Positions 34,738 through 46,160 of a stretch of 64,000 nt of DNA are shown in pieces; position 1 is the first letter of the stretch; each line of letters opens with the position of its first letter. A program made the position numbers and the translations under genes. Under the pieces are notes generated by a model. It searched no databases and was not told where the DNA came from. It saw only the letters and a program-made list of their open reading frames with translations. Source of the stretch: Agrostemma githago (taxonomy: Eukaryota; Streptophyta; Magnoliopsida; Caryophyllales; Caryophyllaceae); assembly GCA_958450325.1 (NCBI GenBank), contig OY288259.1, positions 27,770,734-27,834,733 on the forward strand, written 5' to 3'.

Positions 34738-35832
34738 GGCACCTGTACGAACTTGGTTCGTTTTCAATTTAATTGTTAATTTTGAAATTGCTTTTGATTT
34801 TTGATAATTCGACGGTTTTACCGAATCGGACATAAATATTGCACAATTTATGTTCGACTTGGTTTTTTATAAATCGCGAATTTTGTTGAACCGAAAATAA
34901 ATATTGTTAAATTTATACCCGATTCTAAATTTGAATACTCATTCTATCCCATATTCGATTATTGAATCGATATGGGATATTAGAGTGAAATATAAAAAAA
35001 GATAAATTGATTTTAGTCGTTTTAAATTAATTGTCGTGATATGAACGAATCACGTTAATTAATTTATGTGACTTGATCGTTAGATTCGATATCCAATTAT
35101 GGAATTGGTATCGAATCTAAGATCGACGCTTTACTTGAATAAATAAAAAAGGACTTGATTCCCTCGACTTTTCCGACATCGATAAATCCCTAGAGATTGT
35201 GATGTCGGATCCATGTCAACGGTTTCGACCCTTATTAAAATTGATTTGAAAATTGATGGATGCAATATTAAAGATGATGATGACGAGAAATAATAACGAC
35301 TTGTTGTTTAAGTAAATTTATCTCAATAATCAAATAGTCGGGGTACCGGGATAAGCGACCGACGACGCGTGTGCAGTACACTTGTATATGCGGTTTTCCT
35401 TATCCCGGTATCCTTCTTATTCGACATAAATCGACAAATATTTTAGTGTTTTGATGTTAATACTATCGATATTAGTGATATTAGGATGCGATAATAACGA
35501 TAAGATAAAATAAAAAAAAAACGAAAGAAAAAGATGAAAAAAAAAAAGATGGATGACGAGAGGAAGAAGAGAAGAAGAAAGAGGTTTTGTCACCCTCAAC
35601 CTACATGTTCTTGTCTCGGAATAAGGCTCGTAAACGCGGCTACAACACGAGAGTATTCGAGGTGTATGGAGGCTAAGTTGTGGTGGCTCGGGTTGAATTC
35701 CTAAAACTAGGTTTAGGGTTTACTAGTGTCGATTTTCCTAGGGTTTGTAGAGGATGTAGTGTAGAATTGCTCTTAGGATGTATTAGGGTTGTAAAGATGT
35801 CAAAAGTGTTGAAGATGTGTGCATGGGGGTTG

Positions 35833-35842
35833 CTTATATAAG
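35833..35842 (-). promoter_or_regulatory. TATA box, element 1 left LTR
   Basis: CTTATATAAG, about 520 bp from the LTR start in element orientation, with the palindrome block 28 bp upstream. Confidence 0.65.
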
Positions 35843-35869
35843 AAAAGTTAGGGCACCCGGTTTAGGGTT

Positions 35870-35972
35870 ACTCGACCGAGTAGAGGGCCAACTCGGTCGA
35901 GTGGCCCGTGATGCCAGCCGTCGGGCTTGAAACAAGCCCACTCGATCGAGTGGCTGGGTCACTCGATCGAGT
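35870..35972 (-). promoter_or_regulatory. Palindrome-pair block upstream of TATA, element 1 left LTR
   Basis: Units at 35870, 35891, 35940 and 35961: two pairs with 21-bp spacing, pairs 70 bp apart. The first pair is GACC/GGTC (exact complements), the second GATC/GATC. Confidence 0.75.
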
Positions 35973-37727
35973 GGCCCAACTGGATCGCGCAGGTCCGTTG
36001 ACTTTGGACCGTGACCTTGACTTTAATGGGTTTTGTGTTTGACTTGGAGTTTTGATGATTGACGGGTTGTTTTGTGTGTCTCGGAATCGACTTTGACCGG
36101 GTTGACCCAATCGTGAAAAGTCGGTTTTAATTCCGGTGTCGGTTATGGCCCAAATTAGTCTTGTTTGACTCGGAATGATCCACTGGGCCTGGATTTGAGG
36201 TCCGTTTGGTGAGATTTGTACTCCGTAAGTGTGTTAGCCAACGATTAATGGATTTGAGCCCGTATCCGAGCGCATAGAGACACGTTAGCGTCCGATCATC
36301 ATCGGGTGTTTTTTGGAAACTGCTATAGACACCTGGCGGTCAAAATGCGGGTGTCTACAGAGCCCCCACTCTGACTGAGGCTTGGACAAGGCGAAAGTCA
36401 GAGTAGCTACCAAGCCCATTAAGACCTGGTAGACTTCCGGTCGGGTCATTTATAGTCCGTTGGACTCGCGTGAAGGGCTCGCCAGCCGCAAGACAGAAAT
36501 CATACCTGAGCTTGGTGATTGTACTCCATGGGGAATTTGGGCTTGTCGCGTAAGCCCTGGGTGTGCCTGTGTGTTGGCCCATCCCGTGCTATCCCGGAGA
36601 ATGCTGCTGGGGGGATTTGTTGACTTGCATGTCTTCGCTTGAGTCGTACCTGTATAAGTCACATAAAATGTATGCAACACGTAGGTAGTAAAATGACTTG
36701 TGCTGGGGAAAATGATTTTTGAAGTTTTTTGAAATTTTGAATTTGAAATCCTAAAAGCAATCATGAGCTAGGTTTTCAAAATGGAAAGGGGTAGAAAAGA
36801 AATTCGTAGTTTAAATAGACTGAAATCTGACCTTGTCGAAAAGGATCTTTTTTCAAATGGCTAAATTTTGCAAATTTCAAAGTGGAATTTGAAGAGAGGG
36901 GCCTACCGACAGACTCGACTCTGGACGCGACAGGACAAGTTGACTGACACGGACTGGACTATTTAAGGATTGGACCGTGATTCGGTAGGGTATTGGGCCG
37001 CCTAACAAAATTCTTAAGTCGCGCTATCCCGTAGCCTAGGCGAGTGGCAACACGGTCGCACATCGAAATGGGATAGATATGCTATGGGGGGATTGTAGTA
37101 GCCTGTAATGAGACTGTTTTAGTCTGGTGCCCTTCTGGATTTCCTATTTTAGGATACATTTCCAAACTGGGTATTGCCTCGAGTCCTGACAGATTCTTGT
37201 CTTCGACTGAGCCGAGTACTAGGACACACTACAGAAAGGAGGCTAGATCTTGAAAGTATTTATCTGGATTTTATGAGTGGATGGATTGGAGGTCTTCTGT
37301 CTAAGAAAAGCCCCCAGGACAACAAAGCTAGCTGTTGAGAACATGATGGTGTCGTGACCGGAATAATGATGCATTTTGAATGTGTGTCAATGTGGGTGGT
37401 TGTGCCTCTATTGAAAGGCTGCCTACGTATTCACGTGTGGTGAAATCAAACCAAGCCGTAGTTCAGTGGATTGAAAGATGTATTATGGTGCCTATACTTA
37501 ATAGGACTTCGTGTAACTAGCCATAATGACTGAGGCTAGGTGCATTCCCAGTGATGTCTTGATCAAAGGGCTTGAATGGTTAGGATATTAATCCTGTGAC
37601 TGTGAGCGTTCTCCGGGGTAGCCCCCCAGAGGTAGTGTGAACTATTTGAGCATGTTCTATGCCGACCACAAGTTGAATTCCCGTGCTTGGGGTTGGTAAC
37701 TGGTTTGGATGAGAAGAATTGGGACGG

Positions 37728-37827
37728 GATTTTAACGAGTTTTGCTCTCGGGGATTTTAACGAGTTTTGTTCTCAGGGATTTTAACGAGTTTTGCTCTCG
37801 GTGATTTTAACGTGTTTTGCTCTCGGG
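37728..37827 (-). repeat. Four 25-bp tandem repeats in element 1 interior
   Basis: GATTTTAACGAGTTTTGCTC with a short variable end repeats at 37728, 37753, 37778 and 37803. Non-coding, near the 3' end of the element. Absent from element 2 as an array. Confidence 0.85.
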
Positions 37828-37860
37828 GATTTGATGTATTTGGGAATGTGGTGCTAGGAA

Positions 37861-38165
37861 GTAAATGGCCTTGACGACTCGAAATCTGGAGCTCGGTTCT
37901 GTGGAGCTAAAGCTTCGAGAGCCGGTTTGATAATGAAGTAAATGGCCTTGATGACTCGAAATCTGGAGCTCGGTTTTGTGGAGCTAAGGCTTCGAGAGCC
38001 GGTTTGATAATGAAGTAAATGGCCTTGATGACTCGAAATCTAGAGCTCGGTTCTGTGGAGCTAAGGCTTCGAGAGCCGGTTTGATAATGAAGTAAATGGC
38101 CTTGATGACTCGAAATCTGGAGCTCGGTTCTGTGGAGCTAACGCTTCGAGAGCCGGTTTGATAAC
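37861..38165 (-). repeat. Four 77-bp tandem repeats in element 1 interior
   Basis: Units start at 37861, 37938, 38015 and 38092, marked by GTAAATGGCCTTGA and GGAGCTCGGTTCTGTGGAGC, and are nearly identical. Element 2 has only one diverged unit at about 48010, so the array expanded in element 1. Non-coding. Such 3' tandem arrays are known in Tat-lineage elements. Confidence 0.88.
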
Positions 38166-38339
38166 GCGGGATCTGGTTTCCATGTCTCGCCCTAATTGTT
38201 AGGGGTATCCTATGGAGCTTGAATCCTCAAAATTCCGGGTTGTCTCTGGCCCGGGTCTCGGGGAAGTCTTGAGGGTTGTAATGTGGGAAGGCTGAGTGTG
38301 GTGTTAGCTGACCAGCTTGATTGTCACTCCCCTATTGGA

Positions 38340-38720
38340 TGGCATGGATAATTTTGCATTTAACCGTACCACGGTCAAAGGATTTTCACTTGAGTTGACC
38401 GTTGACCACGGTCATGGGTATTTGATTTTTTGATTGACTTCTTAGCCGCGGTCATGGGTTTTGATAATTTTGACCGTACCCTGGTCGTGGGGCTTTCACT
38501 GGAATTGACCGTTGACCACGGTCATGGGTATTCTGAATTTTTTGATGATGGCCTGCTTTTTTGTTTTGGCCTTTTGCTTTTTTTTTTTCATGGACTTTCG
38601 ATTTTTTTTTTGTGACCAGTTTTCTTTTTTTTTATGGCCTTCTTTTTGCTTTGGCCCTTTCTTTTTTTTTTCTTTTTTTTGACTTTTGATTTTTTTGTCC
38701 AGTGTTCTTTCGTTTTTTTT
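38340..38720. repeat. ACGGTCATGGGT repeats and T-rich low-complexity run in element 1
   Basis: GTTGACC-ACGGTCATGGGTATT-type phrases occur about four times between 38360 and 38530, then long T-runs with GGCC, CTTT and TTTTTT words. Element 2 has a matching array (GACCTCTCAGCCCCGGTCAT) at 48415-48590 with an approximately 40-bp period. Confidence 0.7.
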
Positions 38721-39157
38721 TGCCGGTCAGACTAACACCTAAGGTAGGGATTGGTTAGTCTTATTGGAGGGGTGTTTTATTGTGGGGAATGGGCTTGCCT
38801 CCCGTCTTGAACCCAAACTAGGAGATTACCTAGATTTGTCATAGGATTCGATACCGCTCCTGCTAGGGGTAGTTATGTGGCTTTTCTATACCAGACACGG
38901 AATAGGTAAAAAGAAAACACGGGCTCGGTTTCCTGCAGTCATTATAGATGTGCCTATAATAGTCACGTGCGTGTGCTCACAGTGTATGATGGTGTTCATC
39001 GTGTTCTCGGAAACACATAAGGAAAGTATATATGAGAAAGAATATTGAAAGCTGATTTTATTGAATTTTGTAAAAGAGGACAGAATACGGCTGACTCTGA
39101 CTCTGACTTTGACTTTGAAAGAAATGGTACATCCTAGACTCGGACTCAGACTCAGAC

Positions 39158-40009
39158 TTAAACCAAATCTGGACTCTCGGAGATGTTGTCATAGTCGTCG
39201 GCTTCTAAGGACTCGAGTTGATGTCTGGTATAGCCTTTAGTAGAAACTTCACCCAGATCTTCATTGTGTCGAAGATGGTCTTCAATCCTAATGCCCATTT
39301 CGGTAAGTACGGCAAAGTTTGAAATGCCGGCATACCTAAGATGGACGCGGTAAGAAGGTAGGAGGTTGTCGATGAAGGCCTCCACTAGTGTCTTCTCGTT
39401 GGGCTTGTTTACCAACTTTACACTCTCAGCCCTCCATCTTTGAAGATATTTAGTGAACCCTTCTTTGGGCTCTTGGGCCATGACTTCCAGAGTACGCATT
39501 ATAGTCTGGATCTCGATATTATCGGCGTAGTTCCGAGCGAACTCCGTTGCCACGTCATCCCAAGTCGGGTATTTCTTGGAATCGAGCCTGTAGTACCAGG
39601 CTTTGGGGTGCTTCTGGAGGGAGGAAGGGAATAAGTGCTTAAACATGGTGGACTTTACCCCTTGGACTGCCATGAAATCTTTGAAAGCCCGGATATGATG
39701 GACCGGGTCTCCAGTACCCTCAAACATTGGAATTCCCGTAAGGTTGAGGTTGGCAGGTAGCTCGTCATTCAAAGGTGAGTAGGAACGAGCATTTTCAGTG
39801 TGGATTGAATTGTTCGTCGACAGATGAACCTGTTCTTCGAGCCTGCGAACAGCGTTGATTAGCTCAGCTATGGGTCTAGTGGGCTCAGATCCTTAAACTG
39901 GGGCCGTTTTCTCCACGGTGCTTAGGCCGGTGGATAAAGTCGCTTGGTTAGCCTGGATGGCGGCCAGTTGAGTCTCGATCTTGGCCAGAGCATTTTTCAA
40001 ATCGTCCAT
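39158..40009 (-). pseudogene. gag of Ogre element 1, broken by one stop
   Basis: Reads from an ATG at 40009 (MDDLKNALAKIETQLAAIQ, a coiled-coil-like N terminus) to a stop at 39158. A single in-frame TAA at 39895-39893 (codon 39) interrupts it; 204 codons remain open after the next ATG at 39772. The retrotransposon gag domain shows IPMFEGTGDPVHHIRAF, AWYYRLDSKKYPTWDDVATEF, LEVMAQEPKEGFTKYLQRWR and FIDNLLPSYRVHLRY. No zinc knuckle or protease follows. In gypsy elements gag forms the particle that packages RNA. Element 2 lacks this gene entirely. Confidence 0.88.
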
Positions 40010-41292
40010 TTTGCGTTGGTATCTGGTTTCAGGTGGCTTGTCTGTAAGAACACCACGTAATCAGAAAAGTTGCTTCGGAACTCCAACTTACCAAGGCATA
40101 GGAAATAGCGCAGGAGGAGAGACAACTCTAGTTTGACTCGGGTTAGACTCCCCTAAGACAAATGTGTAAGGTACGATTCTCGGGGTGACTGTGATTAATC
40201 ACTCCGTTGGAGAATAGCCCCCAAGTGAGACTAAGGACTCAGATGGTGTGACACCTAAGTGACTCGAAAGTGGAGTACGTGAGACACGTGTAAGACATGA
40301 CCCTTAGGGCAACCGTGATTGATCGCCCTGCTAAGGGGTAGCCCCCGAGTGGGGCTGAAGACCGACTCCTAGACGGGTGACTCGTGGACAGTGGGCCTTC
40401 CTTAGGATTCGGCAAATGGGCCTAGTCCTGTTCGAAGGAAGGATCACGTGAGACATCCCCAGACTTTTGGACTCGATTGTGTTGACGGGCCCTCCTTTGT
40501 AGGAGTATGTCCTACGTAGGTGGGCCTTGCCTTAGTCTAATAAGGCGGACCGGGATACGGAAGAAAGTCGTGATGTAAGATCGACAGAGTTTCGACGCTA
40601 CGGACCTTGACAACTTAAGACGCGACCCGACACTGCTAAATACGGGAAGTCCTAAGGAGAGGAAGGTTTTGAAAATTGATGGTTTTTTGAAAAGGGACCG
40701 AGTGGACTCGGTGAATGGCCTAAATTTCCGAAAAAAGGACGAAAAGTCATTGGGCCACGGGTTTTGAAAGTTCGAGTTTTGATTTGGGCAGCATACCGGC
40801 TAGAAAATAGGCTATTTTGAGTAAAATCATAAGTCCTAAATTCGGTATGTGTCCCGGGTTTTGAAATCGAATAGTTTGAAAAGGATGCAATTTTGAAAAG
40901 TTGACAGTTTTTTGAAAACGACTCGGAAACCAAGTAGCACGTAGTCACACAAGCATTATAACGACGCCATGTATGCTCTATACTAAGTCTCGGTCGGTCT
41001 ATAGGGGGTCTATACCAGTGTACATAGTCTAGACGTTGATCGGGACGGACTTCCTAAGTCGAGTTGATCTTAGAACATGCCGCGAAACCCACTCGAATCG
41101 ACTATGCACACCTTTTGACATATCCATATTGGAGTACATCAACGGTATAGTGGGACGTCGGTCGCGAGTACCGGCCCGGGAAAATATGGGTTATGCATGA
41201 ACCGTAGAACTAAAACGCGTATTGTATTCGTCAAACGATTTCTATTCGAGTCTCACCCTGAGGATGCCGATGGTAAGTCACGCATCAGTTAA

Positions 41293-41310
41293 TCCCCAGC
41301 GGAGTCGCCA
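41293..41310 (-). other. Primer-binding site of Ogre element 1
   Basis: TGGCGACTCCGCTGGGGA on the minus strand, three bases after the LTR end. It starts with TGG; the tRNA-Arg-type primer is inferred from memory of Ogre elements. Confidence 0.75.
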
Positions 41311-42109
41311 AATTGTGAACATGACATAGGTCCACCCCGACGCGGCCACGCGCGGGTTTGGGTAGGCGAATGAATCTCCATATGAGAATGGATCGAATTG
41401 AAATTTAGGTCTATGTGGAGTCGCCACCGAATTTTGTGGTTATTCGGAACCGTTCGAGCCCACTCTATGTTGTAGTGGGCCGTATACAAAATACGGCCCA
41501 TTTCCGATGTCAGAGTTTATTGGGCTCGTCCCTGTGCATTGCGATACCGATACCGACGTTATCAGATATCGTGTATTGAATGACTCTCGTGCGCCAACGG
41601 TTTCGGGCATCCGGAAACCGAGGTTCTGAGTAAGGGGTGAGGGTACGTGTTGGGAAGCCCACAAATGACACCCAACCCCGCCCGCACATTTGCGGCCTCT
41701 ACTAAGAATTCGAATGACTTACAATACGCGCGTTAGTAAAACGGGAAAAATGCTGTGCAAAGATTATTTTCCCTAAACATGTGAATGAAATTGAAACGAG
41801 TTTCTAAGTCAATTTAATGTAATTAATTCTACGTCAAAGTGGAATTTTAGCATGTGGGTTCATTTAGTACAATAAACGAACAATAATTAAATTGACAAAA
41901 GAAACAGAAAACGCGTTAGTAACGATATAACGAATAATAACGGTTTGCAAATATTGAATTGAATTGAAAGGATGCAAATATGAGGATGCATGATTTGAAA
42001 AGATAGTATACATGTGATTAATTATGCACATGTTGACCTAAGTCGTAAAATACTATCGAGTTTGAAAAATAGAATAATGTACGACTCGCGTTTTAGTCGT
42101 TACGTGGTC

Positions 42110-42330
42110 ACTCGATCGAGTGGTCGATGGACTCGATCGAGTGGACCCTAAAAAAATCGATTCCGTTTTGCATCAGAGACCGTACTCGGCGGAGTTATTG
42201 ATAAACTCGGTCGAGTACGTAGCCACTCGATCAAGTCACTGTGAGACTCGACCGAGTGGTGGTCGTAAAAAGCATTCTGACTCGATTTTGTGATGTCACT
42301 CGATCGAGTGGCTAAAGCACTCGATCGAGT
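42110..42330 (-). promoter_or_regulatory. Palindrome array downstream of TATA, element 1 right LTR
   Basis: Units start at 42110, 42131, 42184, 42205, 42225, 42246, 42298 and 42319, with in-pair spacing of 21 bp and the same phased run as the left LTR. Units at 42184 (CGGCGGAG) and 42225 (CGATCAAG) each have one change. Confidence 0.75.
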
Positions 42331-43436
42331 GGCACCTGTACGAACTTGGTTCGTTTTCAATTTAATTGTTAATTTTGAAATTGCTTTTGATTTTTGATAA
42401 TTCGACGGTTTTACCGAATCGGACATAAATATTGCACAATTTATGTTCGACTTGGTTTTTTATAAATCGCGAATTTTGTTGAACCGGATATAAATATTGT
42501 TAAATTTATACCCGATTCTAAATTTGAATACTCATTGTATCCCATATTCGATTATTGAATCGATATGGGATATTAAAGTGAAATATAAAAAAAGATAAAT
42601 TGATTTTAGTCATTTTAAATTAATTGTCGTGATATGAACGAATCACGTTAATTAATTTATGTGACTTGATCGTTAGATTCGATATCCAATTATAAAATTG
42701 GTATCGAATCTAAGATCGACGCTTTACTTGAATAAATAAAAAAGGACTTGATTCCCTCGACTTTTCCGACATCGATAAATCCCTAGAGATTGTGATGTCG
42801 GATCCGTGTCAACGGGTTTCGACCCTTATTAAAATTGATTTGAAAATTTATGGATGCAATATTAAAGATGATGATGACGAGAAATAATAACGACTTGTTG
42901 TTTAAGTAAATTTATCTCAATAATCAAATAGTCGGGGTACCGGGATAAGCGACCGACGACGCGTGTGCAGTACACTTGTATATGCGGTTTTCCTTATCCC
43001 GGTATCCTTCTTATTCGACATAAATCGACAAATATTTTAGTGTTTTGATGTTAATACTATCGATATTAGTGATATTAGGATGCGATAATAACGATAAGAT
43101 AAAATAAATATAAAAAACGAAAGAAAAAGATGAAAAAAAAGATGGACGACGAGAGGAAGAAGAGAAGAAGAAAGAGGTTTTGTCACCCTCAACCTACATG
43201 TTCTTGTCTCGGAATAAGGCTCGTAAACGCGGCTACAACACGAGAGTCTTCGAGGTGTATGGAGGCTAAGTTGTGGTGGCTCGGGTTGAATTCCTAAAAC
43301 TAGGTTTAGGGTTTACTAGTGTCGATTTTCCTAGGGTTTATCTAGGGTTTGTAGAGGATGTAGTGTAGGATTGCTCTTAGGATGTATTAGGGTTGTAAAG
43401 ATGTCAAAAGTGTTGAAGATGTGTGCATGGGGGTTG

Positions 43437-43446
43437 CTTATATAAG
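43437..43446 (-). promoter_or_regulatory. TATA box, element 1 right (5') LTR
   Basis: CTTATATAAG. As this is the 5' LTR it would be the promoter used for the genomic RNA. Confidence 0.65.
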
Positions 43447-43473
43447 AAAAGTTAGGGCACCCAGTTTAGGGTT

Positions 43474-43576
43474 ACTCGACCGAGTAGAGGGCCAACTCGG
43501 TCGAGTGGCCCGTGATGCCAGCCGTCGGGCTTGAAACAAGCCCACTCGATCGAGTGGCTGGGTCACTCGATCGAGT
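43474..43576 (-). promoter_or_regulatory. Palindrome-pair block upstream of TATA, element 1 right LTR
   Basis: Units at 43474, 43495, 43544 and 43565, with 21-bp pairs 70 bp apart, unchanged from the left LTR. Confidence 0.75.
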
Positions 43577-43964
43577 GGCCCAACTGGATCGCGCAGGTCC
43601 GTTGACTTTGGACCGTGACCTTGACTTTAATGGGTTTTGTGTTTGACTTGGAGTTTTGATGATTGACGGGTTATTTTGTGTGTCTCGGAATCGACTTTGA
43701 CCGGGGTTGACCCAATGGTGAAAAGTCGGTTTTAATTCCGGTGTCGGTTTTGGCCCAAATTAGTCTTGTTTGACTCGGAATGATCCACTGGGCCTGGATT
43801 TGAGGTCCGTTTGGTGAGATTTGTACTCCGTAAGTGTGTTAGCCAACGATTAATGAATTTGAGCCCGTATCCGAGCGCATAGAGACACGTTAGCGTCCGA
43901 TCATCATCGGATGTTTTTTGGAAACTGCCATAGACACCTGGCGGTCAAAATGCGGGTGTCTACA

Positions 43965-44302
43965 AGAGGTCTTCACTCGTGAGTTCGCTGAAGATGGCTA
44001 CTCCGATGAGGACCGAGATCTTCATCCATGCTACCCGTACCCAAAATGTTCTTGGTAATTCAATTCCCATTTTAATGCTACCCTTTTGCTCTGATTCCCA
44101 TTTCCTTTTGGATTTTGTTTTGATTTTTGATGTTTCGATTAATTTCGATTCGGTATTAACTTCAGCCTTGGAAACTCTTTAATGTTGTTAACCCTTGTTC
44201 CATCGACAGGAGATAGTTCGGAGAAAGGTTAGGAGAACATCATGAGCAGCGGTGTCTTGATTTTCGTCGTTTTATTAGCATGTTTATTTGGTTTCTTGAT
44301 CG
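43965..44302 (+). other. Segment between the two Ogre elements, possible exon remnants
   Basis: If element 1 is removed, GAAAAGCAG joins AGGTCTTCACTCG, giving an acceptor-like site and an open stretch to 44054 that ends TCTTG|GTAATT. Read in one frame it gives VFTREFAEDGYSDEDRD. After a T-rich gap, CATCGACAG|GAGATAG could start a next exon, but the frame then stops at once. It may be a second fragment or the 3' part of the CACTA cargo; I cannot assign it. Confidence 0.35.
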
Positions 44303-45131
44303 GGTATTGTGGACATGACATAGGTCCACCCCGACGCGGCCACGCGCGGGTTTGGGGAGGCGAATGAATCTCCATATGAGATGGTCAAATTGAAATTTAA
44401 ATCGAAGTAGGAGTCGCCACCGAATTTTGTGGTTATTCGGAACCGTTCGAGCCCACTCTATGTCGTAGTGGGCCGTATACAAAATACGGCCCATTTCCGA
44501 TGTCAGAGTTTATTGGGCTCGTCCGTTTGCATATCGATACCGATGCCGACTGGGCGGTTAATCGTATATTGAATGACTCTCGTAGCCAATGGATTCGGAC
44601 ATCCGGAAACCATGGTTCTGAGTAAGGGGTGAGGGTACGTGTTGGGAAGTTCAATAAGAACACCCAACCCCGCCCGCACTTAGCGGCCTTTACTAAGATA
44701 TCGTTCGTTTTTGGTGTACACGGGTTAGTTCGACGGTTGAATGATATGCAAACATTATTTTCCTAAGCATGTGAGAAAAATAAAGTGGGTTGCTAAGTCG
44801 TTTAATGCATATTAAACTAATAACGTCAAAGTTATTTTAGCATGTGAGTTCGTTTTAGTCTAATAAAACGATAAAAATAAATAAAAAGCTACAAACACGA
44901 GAAAACGAGTTAGTAACGATGAATAAATTGAATAAAGATATAAATAATAAATATGCATGATTTTTAGAAAAGGTTTATGACACGTGATTGATTAACACGT
45001 GTTGACCGAGGTCGAAAAAAAGTATTTATTAAAATATGTCGCGAAAGTCGCATTTTAATATAAGGTTCGAAAGGAATTAAAAATAGAGAAGCGAAGAAAC
45101 GAAAAAAAATAAAGGCCGGCGAACCGGGCTT

Positions 45132-45168
45132 CCGCGCGAGTCGCCTGGAGGGCGCGCGACTCGCGCGG
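45132..45168 (-). promoter_or_regulatory. GC-rich inverted repeat downstream of TATA, element 2 left LTR
   Basis: CCGCGCGAGTCGC and its exact complement GCGACTCGCGCGG, 13-bp stem with 11-nt loop, in the place where element 1 carries its palindrome array. The right LTR has the same at 51361-51397. It contains the half-sites CGAGT and ACTCG. Confidence 0.7.
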
Positions 45169-46003
45169 AGGTCTGCTCGTTTTTTTTTTTTATTTTGTTC
45201 GAAAACCGTTAATTCCTATAAATCGCGTACAAATATGGATTAATTTATGCTCGACTTATATTTTCGATATTCGTCGTATTCGATATTCGATTATGAAATC
45301 GATATCGAATACTCGGAATGACTTTAGAAAAAGTTTTGAAAAAAAGTTCGTTTTGAACGAAAAAAAAAAAAAAAAAATAATTTGAACGAAAAAGATGTTA
45401 ATTCTCTCCGCGTTAAAAATCGTCGAATTTTGTTTAAAAAGATGTAACGATTTTATTTAGCATCAACGAGAATAAATTAATTTAGTTCTTGTAGATACGA
45501 TATTCGATTAGAGAATCGGTATCGTATTTTAAGAACGTTATAAAAAGGTTTTTTATTAACGAAAATAAATAAAAATATGATGCGACGAATGACCCGTAAT
45601 AAATATGAGACGACCGATGACCCGAAATAAATAAAAAAAAAAGACGGACGAAAAAGGTGAAAAAAAAACGTGAGATAGGGAAAGAGAAAGGAAAAGAGTC
45701 GGGTTTGATTTACACCCTCAACCTACATGCTTTGTGTTCTCGGAATAAGGCTCGTCGGACGGTAGCTTAGGTTCGGGAGCGTCGAGATGATGTGGATGAG
45801 TTAAGGTGTCGGTTTTTGGAGTGTTTTTATGTGTGTGTAGGCGTGGGTTCGGCCGGTTTGGACGGGATTGGTTTCGTCGGATTTTTGGAACTATCTCGGG
45901 ATCACGTTGGGATTTTGGACGTCGTTTTTGGCTGCTGAAAATTTGTGATTTTTCCGGTATTTTTCTGTCTTAAAAACCTTATGTTTTGTGTTGGACGGGA
46001 TGT

Positions 46004-46015
46004 CCTATTTATAGG
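46004..46015 (-). promoter_or_regulatory. TATA box, element 2 left LTR
   Basis: CCTATAAATAGG on the minus strand, about 600 bp from the LTR start; the right LTR has it at 52233-52244. Confidence 0.65.
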
Positions 46016-46120
46016 AATCGAGGTGGCCTTGCTTGTGTGACAAGAAACACCGGTTTGGATAGGAAATACGAGAGTTCGTAAGGGAATAAACTTCTCGTTT
46101 CTTAGTGGGAAATCCAAAAA

Positions 46121-46160
46121 CTCGGCTGGTGGGGGAGGTATCTCGGCTGTTTCAGCCGAG
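46121..46160 (-). promoter_or_regulatory. CTCGGCTG repeats and hairpin upstream of TATA, element 2 left LTR
   Basis: CTCGGCTG occurs at 46121 and 46142 (21 bp apart), and the second copy forms an 8-bp stem, 3-nt loop hairpin with CAGCCGAG (46153-46160). The right LTR has the same at 52350-52389. It occupies the same place as the palindrome-pair block of element 1. Confidence 0.65.

Larger units (their letters stand above)
33713..36359 (-). repeat. Ogre element 1, 3' LTR (left copy)
   Basis: 2647 bp. Contains a palindrome array at 34517-34737, a TATA box at 35833-35842 and a palindrome block at 35870-35972. Several small differences from the right copy are visible, so the insertion is not very recent. 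Confidence 0.9.
33713..43964 (-). mobile_element. Ogre/Tat-type element 1, complete but non-autonomous
   Basis: Two LTRs (33713-36359 and 41314-43964) enclose 4.95 kb of interior, with the 5-bp duplication AGAGG outside (33708-33712 and 43965-43969). On the minus strand the PBS TGGCGACTCCGCTGGGGA follows the 5' LTR (41293-41310) and a GTGGGGGCTC polypurine tract precedes the 3' LTR. This PBS type is known from Ogre elements (tRNA-Arg, from memory). Only a broken gag (39158-40009) is coding; protease, RT, RNase H and integrase are absent, so pol must be supplied in trans. Confidence 0.9.
41314..43964 (-). repeat. Ogre element 1, 5' LTR (right copy)
   Basis: 2651 bp, collinear with the left copy. 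Its last bases on the minus strand read GTTCACA instead of GTCCACA (one change). It carries the same two palindrome blocks and TATA box. Confidence 0.9.

Noticed and set aside
38540..38720. T-rich run in element 1 as a poly(A)-type retrogene tail
   Set aside because: It is interrupted by GGCC/CTTT words, lies inside the Ogre interior and continues the local repeat pattern; no retrocopied gene ends there.
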